From: Cyanobacteria bacterium FACHB-63
GTDB taxonomy: Bacteria; Cyanobacteriota; Cyanobacteriia; Leptolyngbyales; Leptolyngbyaceae
Length of the DNA: 64,000 nt
Direction: 5' to 3'
Assembly (NCBI GenBank): GCA_014695255.1
Contig: JACJNX010000034.1
Location: 81,753-145,752 of the forward strand
In this document: positions 58,179-64,000 of the stretch, piece by piece
Layout: each line of letters begins with the position of its first letter
How positions within the stretch are numbered: the stretch's first letter is position 1
Notes under the pieces: model-generated
Database searches by the model: none
The model's input: only the letters and a program-made list of their open reading frames with translations
What the model was told of the DNA's origin: nothing
Position numbers and translations under genes: made by a program

Positions 58179-58599
58179 ACCGGGATGTTACGGAGAATTA
58201 GGGAAGACTGAAAGCGATGTTAACGAGATAAGTGGAGATGCCGGAATATCAGTAGGGTTGTCTTGTAATATTCCAGCCCCAATTCCTCGAAGTAAACAGA
58301 AAAGTTTGAAAAAATGTTACTTCAAGCGAGCTAGATGCAGCGAAAACGAAACAGTAGAGTCACCGAATGGTGAGAGTAGAGGTTCGCTTCTTAAGCAGTG
58401 TACTCGCACTGAAGCGTTTCAGGACAATTTCTTCTGCACAGGTTTTTCGTTTCTCGATCTCAAGAGGGAATTTGTTTGCGCACGTTTCTGCCTTTTTATC
58501 AATGCTTTTTAAATAAAAGAGACATAATGTGAACGTAATCGATAGGGTTGGGTCTGAAGTACCTCCCATATCGAAGTTGTTTCACTGGAGATCACGGCA
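58179..58599. other. Intergenic region, nothing recognised
   Basis: About 420 bp between the divergent kinase-like gene and a small plus-strand gene. No frame has convincing coding character. The only evident signal is GGAG 9 bases before the small gene's ATG at 58600. Confidence 0.5.
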
Positions 58600-58848
58600 A
58601 TGGCTGGACAAATGTGTTGGCTAGCAGGATTGGGCGGAGGCACGAAGATTCTTCACCTTCGCGAACGCCCTCACCAACCCTGGACACCCTATACAGCTTT
58701 TCCTCAGTATCGCGTCCCCGATTTGCAGATTCGCGGTGCCTCGAAGGGCTGGACAACTTATCAAAAATTACGTGAGGCAGGCTGGACGCTGATTGCCAGT
58801 GATGCAGCTTACGCAAATATCCCTACACCCGTCGAAACTCAAGGCTAA
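58600..58848 (+). CDS. Small hypothetical protein
   Basis: 82 residues; ATG 58600 has GGAG 9 bases upstream. Sequence is Gly/Pro/aromatic-rich with no membrane part. The segment LREAGWTLIASDAAYANIP (about 57-75) reads like a conserved soluble domain end. I do not recognise the family. Confidence 0.6.
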   Translation: MAGQMCWLAGLGGGTKILHLRERPHQPWTPYTAFPQYRVPDLQIRGASKGWTTYQKLREAGWTLIASDAAYANIPTPVETQG

Positions 58849-58961
58849 ACGCAATCTTGCTAAACGCAATTTTGTAGTGTCCGCACTTTATTGGCGGCAG
58901 AATTCGCGATCGCTGGGTTCTGACGCAGACAGATCATGAAACTGGAGGAATTCAAACGTCT

Positions 58962-59159
58962 ATGGCTTCTCCAACTTCATCTTGTACAGGCTTTGTTCGA
59001 GTGTTGCAGGATCAACAACATGCGGTGATTGAGTACTGCGCCGCTCTGAAGCATCCCTTGGCAAAGCCTGCTGCAAAGGTTCGTAAACTTTGTACTGTTG
59101 TCGAAAATGGTCGAGTCGTAGTTCGCCCGATCGAGTCGTCTAGACCTGAGTCGGAGTGA
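58962..59159 (+). CDS. Small hypothetical protein
   Basis: 65 residues from ATG 58962, with GGAGG about 12 bases upstream. A short strand-helix pattern (FVRVLQDQQHAVIEYCAAL) and a Lys/Arg-rich middle. No family recognised; may be a real short gene or chance. Confidence 0.45.
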   Translation: MASPTSSCTGFVRVLQDQQHAVIEYCAALKHPLAKPAAKVRKLCTVVENGRVVVRPIESSRPESE

Positions 59160-59210
59160 TTAGCTCTGTGCCTCGGATGCCTGATACCACATGAGCGCGA
59201 AGGTTGAAGT

Positions 59211-59312
59211 CTAGCTAGTAATGAGTGTGAGATCGTGACTGCGGCGAATATCGTTTCCTTCTAGGGTCACTTCGTCTCGCAGCAAATGGACGCGCATTTG
59301 TACTTCTAAAAT
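59211..59312 (-). pseudogene. Decayed fragment resembling an inward-rectifier potassium channel (Kir) cytoplasmic domain
   Basis: An open piece of 33 codons between two stops, with LEVQMRVHLLRDEVTLEG followed by NDIRRSHDLTLI. This follows the pattern of the cytoplasmic domain of bacterial Kir channels (RDEVTxEG-xIRR-xDL). There is no start and no membrane part. Assignment is by pattern memory. Confidence 0.45.
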
Positions 59313-59420
59313 CTAGGCGTGGCGCTGATTGGCGGTGCGGGATCTTTGCTCGGTTAGCCTATGTCACCGGAGCGATCGCGATTCTCTTGGCTTGCCTAGA
59401 GTCCACTCTATTTTCTTCGC
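59313..59420 (+). pseudogene. Decayed membrane-protein fragment, MgtC/SapB-like
   Basis: Two plus-strand frames give the hydrophobic pieces LGVALIGGAGSLLG (to a stop at 59355) and, one base shifted, LAYVTGAIAILLACLE. Joined, they look like the last two membrane helices of an MgtC/SapB protein. The frameshift means it cannot be made intact. Confidence 0.35.
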
Positions 59421-59651
59421 TTGTGTTCTTTTGCTCACTTCAGATCCCCAGACATAGAAACGCAGGTATCATTCTAAGCAAGCAGAACATGACCGGAATT
59501 TGGATAGTGTCTTTGTCCTTTCCTCTCAATAATGCAACATCCGAACACTAAAGCTTTCGGGAATATACACTACTTCAAAGTTGAAAAATATACTTTTCAG
59601 TTTCGGTAGCGGAGACTTTAGGGAAATCTCCGCTGCCAAATCCTAGAACTA
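59421..59651. other. Non-coding stretch before the attachment site
   Basis: About 230 bp. A stem with arms AGCGGAGA/TCTCCGCT, extended outward by G-U and two G-C pairs (59605-59637), lies just 3' of the tRNA-His fragment on its strand and may be the original tRNA terminator, but no T-run follows. Confidence 0.4.
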
Positions 59652-59697
59652 GGGCGAACGAGGGGACTCGAACCCCCGAGTGGAGGAACCACAATCC
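59652..59697 (-). other. Displaced 3' half of tRNA-His(GTG); putative attachment site of the element
   Basis: On the minus strand the sequence reads from GGATTGTGGTTCC (anticodon arm with anticodon GTG) through a 5-base variable loop, a T-arm (GGGGG-TTCGAGT-CCCCT) to the acceptor strand CGTTCGCC. The anticodon-stem bases that should pair 5' of GGA, plus D-arm and 5' acceptor, are absent. The 5' side is instead unrelated sequence leading to the integrase gene. This is the expected displaced copy left when an element inserts into a tRNA gene. Confidence 0.7.
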
Positions 59698-59829
59698 AAC
59701 TGAAGGAAATCCTTTACTCAAGCCGCCCAACCTGAAAAGTCCATGAACTAGAGGTTTTCGCAAGTCAGAAAGACCCCAAAATATTTAGAAATATCCCAAC
59801 TAATCACAGCTTTCTTGCTCATATCTTGC

Positions 59830-60936
59830 TCACGGGGGCAAAGGACGATCGCTTCGCTGCATTGCCCGATCGAATGCCCGTTGATGCACGTCATCAGAGA
59901 TCCAATGGTGATAGACCTCATGGTGAATCGCGAGAGAATGCCCCATTTGCTGTGCTGCCAGTTCGACGGGAATATCAAACTCGATCGTTCTGACTGCCCA
60001 AGCATGACGCAAGTTGTAGGGCTTATGGAAGCCATACCGAGCGAATGCAGTGGTCACACGGTTTCCTAGCGCTGCATTGGTCTTTCCTGTCACCTGTGGC
60101 AATAGTTTGATATCCCACAAGTGCCATTTGTCCCACCATTCGGCATAACAAGCCCAAACCTTTCTCGCCCCGGTTTTCCCGCCCCCGTGGAGGTCTTCAG
60201 TCAATCTCAGGACGGGACTTTCTCGCAACCGTTCTAAGTCGATGTGAAATAACTCATGATTCCGTAACCCATAGCAAGCCATCAGACCGAAAGCATATCC
60301 CCAAGACTCATTCTCTTTATTAATACGATCGCGCCATTCCGAGATCTCCTTATCAGATGGCAAGTCACGCGGGTTTACTCGTTTGGGTGAGTATTTGCCG
60401 CGCAATGATTTCGCATCCAGTTCAATGCCTGCGAATTTCGCCAACTGTCCAAAAGCCATGCAGCGCCGCTGCCGATTGCGGGTATCAGGTTCAGTTTCAA
60501 GAATCGACTGCCGTAGGATTTCAGTCGTTAGCGGTTCATCTGGTGGTAGTTGCCCAAAGGGTTGCTTATAATCGGTCTTCCAGGTCGTTTCGGATTTAGG
60601 ATTGCGCGATCGGCGGCTGAAATACTCGATTTCGTAGCGCTCAATCCATGCTAAGACCGTGTCGGACTGCGGTATCTCTGGCTCTACCCAATCATCCCAC
60701 TTGAACTCTCTTAAGCTGATTTGAACAGACAGCTTTTTTGCTTCTAATTCCGCACGTTTCAATCCGGCAGGGTTGTTTTGCAGTCCCAATGAGATGTATT
60801 GCCATTTGGGTGATCCAATACCGTCTTTAGGTGGAACTTTGGCACGTAGCGATAGGACAGATCCCTTGCCCCGCGCTTCAATTGTCACGCCAAGGTTAGC
60901 CGCCCTTAGACGGGCGTTGATCTTGTCTAATGTCAT
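59830..60936 (-). CDS. Tyrosine recombinase (site-specific integrase)
   Basis: 368 residues. The catalytic C-terminal domain (about 190-360) shows Arg I in MACYGLRNHELF, Arg II and neighbours in KPYNLRHAWAVRT (the usual first His is Tyr here, as in many cyanobacterial integrases I recall), His III in QQMGHSLAIH, and the nucleophile Tyr in HHEVYHHWIS. N-terminal SAM-like DNA-binding region about 80-180. Overlaps the upstream excisionase-like gene by 4 bp. Next to the tRNA-His fragment, so probably the enzyme that placed the element there. Confidence 0.9.
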   Translation of the reverse strand: MTLDKINARLRAANLGVTIEARGKGSVLSLRAKVPPKDGIGSPKWQYISLGLQNNPAGLKRAELEAKKLSVQISLREFKWDDWVEPEIPQSDTVLAWIERYEIEYFSRRSRNPKSETTWKTDYKQPFGQLPPDEPLTTEILRQSILETEPDTRNRQRRCMAFGQLAKFAGIELDAKSLRGKYSPKRVNPRDLPSDKEISEWRDRINKENESWGYAFGLMACYGLRNHELFHIDLERLRESPVLRLTEDLHGGGKTGARKVWACYAEWWDKWHLWDIKLLPQVTGKTNAALGNRVTTAFARYGFHKPYNLRHAWAVRTIEFDIPVELAAQQMGHSLAIHHEVYHHWISDDVHQRAFDRAMQRSDRPLPP

Positions 60937-61157
60937 TTGTTTAAGGGGTAGGTTTTGCGCTTCTCAGGGGGCGTACAAAGTTGTTCCTGACAACGATTGA
61001 TATGGAATTGCAGCGTTGATCTTCTGGAACCATTAGGAGCCACGTCGCGGACGTGATAGCCCATTTTGAACATTCCCGATCGATACAACTCTCTCAATTT
61101 TTCGGCAGGCAGATCAAGAGCGATCGCGGCATCGCCCGTAAACATCCAAGTTTTCAT
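60933..61157 (-). CDS. Excisionase-like small DNA-binding protein
   Basis: 74 residues, basic. The N-terminus MKTWMFTGDAAIALDLPAEKL and then LRELYRSGMFKMGYHVRD read as a winged helix (MerR/Xis-like), the type that recognises att sites. Its stop overlaps the integrase ATG by 4 bp, so the two are coupled, a usual xis-int arrangement. Function inferred. Confidence 0.65.
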   Translation of the reverse strand: MKTWMFTGDAAIALDLPAEKLRELYRSGMFKMGYHVRDVAPNGSRRSTLQFHINRCQEQLCTPPEKRKTYPLNK

Positions 61158-61223
61158 CTTTATATGTTGTGTAGAAAAGCTTGAGGAGAGCGGAGGCAGT
61201 ACCTACCGCCCCCTATGAGGGTC

Positions 61224-64000
61224 TTAGTTTTCGAGAGTTGATCGATTGATAGCGTCTCGCCTGTCAGCAACCGCAACCGCCGCAACATCGATAGCTAGCA
61301 AGATCGACGGGATGATCTCAGAAGACTCTTGAGCAATTACCTGGACTACAGTTGGACACTCGATTATTGGAATGTCGCAAGGAACAATCCCCTGGAGTCT
61401 TGCTCTAGCTGCCGCAAGTGCCTTTTCTCGGTATGTCCAAGCAACGGCTTGATCCTCCTGCTTGATGCGGTCTAGGCGGGTTTCGTAGATGCGCGTTTGA
61501 TTCCCGCGTGTCCCGATCTTTCGAGCAACAAGCATCGATAGACCAATTCTCTTAAGCAACTTTCCAACAATCTCGGTCGGGGTATGTCGCTTACGACCTC
61601 TAGAATCTTCGTATTCTTTGGCAATATTCAGCCCAAAGTAATATCGAAGCTCTTTCGTAAATCGCACCGCCCAAGCCTGAATCTTGAGACAAATCTCATC
61701 AGAGTTATGGAACTGGCTACCGCGCTCAGATAAAGCAAGAACCCCGCTTTGCTGTAGCAGAATCGCTCTCATGTGCCGTTTAGGTAGCCGATGGGTAAGC
61801 CCCAATTCATCGCCGCAAACTTGAGAAACTAAGTCTAAGTCGAGTTCCCTGGATGCCTCCAAATTCTCGATCGCTGCTTGCATCTCAGCCCCTCGGCTCA
61901 AGTTGCCTTTGGATTTCATCAGAAGCCAGAAGCAATCTTGAGTATCGTCAAAAGTGATACCGGGGTAAGCTTCCCGGTAAATCGTTTTACGAGCCCGAAA
62001 CTCATCTTCAAGGCTGCATTCCGAAGTGAGAATCTTTTGGGCATCCTCGATCGACTCGTAAGCCTCAACATTGGCGATCTTTGCTGCATCCTCAAGATCA
62101 ATCTGTTCTTGAAGTTGGGACAGGTTAGACGCTTCGTTTTTGTCCGTCCCCCATTCAACGGGTAAGACTGCGTGACCAGCTTCACGAAGCACAGAGGTTA
62201 AATATTCTTGAGAGATCGCCTTTTGCGCCCCTCGTAGGGAAACCATTTCGGAGTAGTAATCTTGAGCCGCCAAGCGCACTGCCATTTTGCGATCGTCGGT
62301 CTCGTCTAGTGCCTCGATCGCGAAATGCTGCGAGATAAACGCCCGTTCCTTGTCGAGCCGTTCCTTGACATTTGCAGGACGCATTAACGACTCATCGCCA
62401 CGAGTTAACACAAACTTAGGAACACAAACGAAGCGATCTACAGTAGGACGGTAGCGACCTAGCATCTGCATCCAGCCGTCCGGATCAATGGCTCCCACGA
62501 AGAAACCATAAACCCCGTCAAACGCTTCCTCTAGGGTGATCGAGACTCCCGTTTTCACGCTTGGAGAGCAGATCAAAACGTCCGGTTGATTTGCCTTCAG
62601 CCATTCATCAGGAGCATCGAAAAAGTCAGAAAACGCCCCGCCCCGGTTGGTTTCGGAGTCGATTCTGACGATTCTTTTCCTTGGAAATTGAAGCGCGATT
62701 CTGCGTTCGATCTTCTTACTAGCACCCTGCGAGTCAGTAAGGATTAACTGTTTCTTGGATTCCGCATCGTACAAAAGCTTGAGCATGAAGCCATCCAAGC
62801 GACCGACCACAAGATCGACATTCCACGTTGCGTTATGGCGATGATGTCTGAAGTATTGGATATTGTCAGATTTGGAGAACTGCTTGAGTAGTTCTACAGA
62901 ACGCGGGTGAATTTCAGCCTCAGCCGCAACGATCGCGCCGCCAAAGCCCGCAATAAAACAGATTTCCGAGAACCGATCAAGAATTTCCGGCTGCTTGCTT
63001 CCGAGTGTGTTGCCTTGGATCAAGTAATCAAGCCCCTGGTTTAGTTCATCCAGAACAATTAACAGAGGTCGATCCGTGAGAAACCATTGAGGGATTCTCA
63101 GTAGCGAGTTAAAACAGATTGCCGCTCCGTGACGTGCTGAAATGTCTCGGCAGAACATCGCGTAGCCCTCAGCACTAGTCAAGTCGTAATCAGAGCTATG
63201 GGGAATGTTCGAGAGCTTCGCGCCTTGTGCCCCAAGCGACAGCAACGGATCGAGCCGTAGGACGTTCCCACCGTTGGTGATCCATTGTCGAGTAAGCGGA
63301 TTAATACCTGTATGGGACTTACCCGCCCCCATGTTCGCCTCGATCAGTGTGATTGAGCCGATGGGAATTTCGGAGGGTAGCTCCGGTAAGTAATTGCCTT
63401 CAGTGTCTCGATCTGGTGTGATTGAGAGCGTCTTTAATCTGATAATGATATTTCGGTATTGCTGAGAGATGCCCGTTACCTTCCACTCGGTAGGCGTTAG
63501 GGCAATTCTCATGGTTTGATCGAGCCAATCAAGCCCCATCTTCACCGCCGCATCATCGATCCCCTTGCCGCACGACTCATGCCACACAGCAATACGGATT
63601 TTGCAATCAAGCGCTTCTAGTGCTACTGAGAGTTTGCGAATCTCGCGAGAAACATTCTTCACCGTCTTAGCTTTGGAGTCCTGGTCAAAGACGATCGTGA
63701 TCTTCCGTCCCTCTGTGGCGAATTCCTTGAGTAACGGGAAAGGCTCAGTAGTGCCTTTGTAATGCCACATTGACACGCCACGAAGCGCGATCGCGGGATA
63801 GCCTTCCTGTGTGAGTTTGACTGCTTTTTTCCATCCCTCAGTGATCGCAACGGGAATGTTGCACCGTCTCACCCAGAACCAGAAGCTTTCACCATCCAAG
63901 GGACGGGAGCCGTATTTCTCGTAGGTCTTCTCTGCAACCTCATCAGTGACAGAGGGTAGAAGCGGATGTCCTTCCGCGCCCTTGGGTGTTTCGTACTTGA
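61224..64000 (-). CDS. CyRepA1-type plasmid replication protein (partial at window edge)
   Basis: At least 925 codons: the frame stays open from the TTG at 63899 up to 64000, so the N-terminus is outside the window. N-terminal TOPRIM-like domain with VAITEGWKKA (catalytic Glu) and IVFDQDSKA (Asp pair). Central helicase/NTPase with P-loop ANMGAGKSHT and Walker B LLIVLDEL, plus an arginine-finger-like QMLGRYRPT. This layout matches cyanobacterial CyRepA1 replication proteins as I remember them: primase-like plus helicase. It would initiate or drive replication of the element. Confidence 0.8.
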   Translation of the reverse strand, partial: KYETPKGAEGHPLLPSVTDEVAEKTYEKYGSRPLDGESFWFWVRRCNIPVAITEGWKKAVKLTQEGYPAIALRGVSMWHYKGTTEPFPLLKEFATEGRKITIVFDQDSKAKTVKNVSREIRKLSVALEALDCKIRIAVWHESCGKGIDDAAVKMGLDWLDQTMRIALTPTEWKVTGISQQYRNIIIRLKTLSITPDRDTEGNYLPELPSEIPIGSITLIEANMGAGKSHTGINPLTRQWITNGGNVLRLDPLLSLGAQGAKLSNIPHSSDYDLTSAEGYAMFCRDISARHGAAICFNSLLRIPQWFLTDRPLLIVLDELNQGLDYLIQGNTLGSKQPEILDRFSEICFIAGFGGAIVAAEAEIHPRSVELLKQFSKSDNIQYFRHHRHNATWNVDLVVGRLDGFMLKLLYDAESKKQLILTDSQGASKKIERRIALQFPRKRIVRIDSETNRGGAFSDFFDAPDEWLKANQPDVLICSPSVKTGVSITLEEAFDGVYGFFVGAIDPDGWMQMLGRYRPTVDRFVCVPKFVLTRGDESLMRPANVKERLDKERAFISQHFAIEALDETDDRKMAVRLAAQDYYSEMVSLRGAQKAISQEYLTSVLREAGHAVLPVEWGTDKNEASNLSQLQEQIDLEDAAKIANVEAYESIEDAQKILTSECSLEDEFRARKTIYREAYPGITFDDTQDCFWLLMKSKGNLSRGAEMQAAIENLEASRELDLDLVSQVCGDELGLTHRLPKRHMRAILLQQSGVLALSERGSQFHNSDEICLKIQAWAVRFTKELRYYFGLNIAKEYEDSRGRKRHTPTEIVGKLLKRIGLSMLVARKIGTRGNQTRIYETRLDRIKQEDQAVAWTYREKALAAARARLQGIVPCDIPIIECPTVVQVIAQESSEIIPSILLAIDVAAVAVADRRDAINRSTLEN

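Larger units (their letters stand above)
59652..64000. mobile_element. Right end of an integrated plasmid-like element (continues beyond window)
   Basis: Ordered from the boundary: tRNA-His 3' fragment, tyrosine integrase, overlapping excisionase-like gene, CyRepA1-type replication protein (cut by the window edge). This gene set with a tRNA fragment at one edge fits an integrative element or integrated plasmid. The far boundary, with a reconstituted tRNA-His, is predicted past 64 kb. Confidence 0.65.

Noticed and set aside
58048..58512. Plus-strand 154-residue open frame overlapping the start of the kinase-like gene
   Set aside because: Over 130 bp lie opposite the kinase N-terminus, composition is irregular, no ribosome site is seen and the sequence resembles no protein pattern.
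59652..59740. Complete tRNA-His gene
   Set aside because: The 5' acceptor strand, D-arm and the 5' side of the anticodon stem do not pair; only the 3' half matches, so it is a fragment.

Overview
The window is chromosomal DNA of a cyanobacterium, probably a filamentous Leptolyngbya-like lineage; the genus is a guess. The palindrome GCGATCGC (HIP1) and its core CGATCG occur throughout. Cyanobacterial marker genes are spread along it: the alkane pair ado/aar, ndhB, ictB-like, gun4, a DUF1825 protein, a PFE-CTERM-type exported protein and a CyRepA1-type replication protein. Coding density is high, mostly short operons of housekeeping genes with accessory islands between them. No rRNA or complete tRNA gene was found.

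Layout. 0-2 kb: alkane operon ado-aar. 2-8.6 kb: orphan sugar-ABC permease, an HNH endonuclease with an overlapping small partner, a large NACHT/pentapeptide-repeat protein (candidate anti-phage STAND protein), a 43-bp repeat patch and an exported PFE-CTERM-like protein. 8.7-20 kb: response-regulator adenylate cyclase, heterodimeric ABC exporter, cupin, GH3 beta-glucosidase, two alpha/beta hydrolases (one with a C-terminal extension that carries its own ribosome site) and a DUF6328 protein. 20-42 kb: ndhB, topA, BrkB-type protein, a membrane protein-tldE-tldD operon, cysS, a CobW-type GTPase with a His-repeat linker, a thioredoxin-like ferredoxin, dtd, dxr, trpB, an exported methyltransferase, an M23 peptidase, a Cys-less rhodanese, a SRAP protein and icd. 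43-58 kb: response regulator plus heptose-type nucleotidyltransferase, gun4, two sensor kinases that both have Gln where the phospho-accepting His should be, ictB-like, a Crp/Fnr regulator, thiD, acyltransferase 3, GNAT, a trm1-HhH-TM2 operon, DUF1825 and a sterol-desaturase-family protein.

From about 59.2 kb the character changes. Two decayed gene fragments precede a 45-bp piece matching the 3' half of tRNA-His(GTG), which lacks its 5' half. Next to it lie a tyrosine integrase, an overlapping excisionase-like gene and a CyRepA1-type TOPRIM/helicase replication protein running off the window. I read this as the right boundary of an integrated plasmid-like element, with the tRNA fragment as the displaced attachment site and the other end beyond 64 kb.

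A 28-bp perfect palindrome occurs three times (111-138, 33502-33529, 55725-55752), always just after a gene. One copy carries paired substitutions that keep the palindrome, which suggests selection on the hairpin or a hairpin-driven mobile repeat. The strongest candidates for undescribed biology are the NACHT/pentapeptide gene with its 16 exact 15-bp DNA repeats, the tRNA-His-bounded element, the dispersed palindrome and the Gln-substituted kinases.
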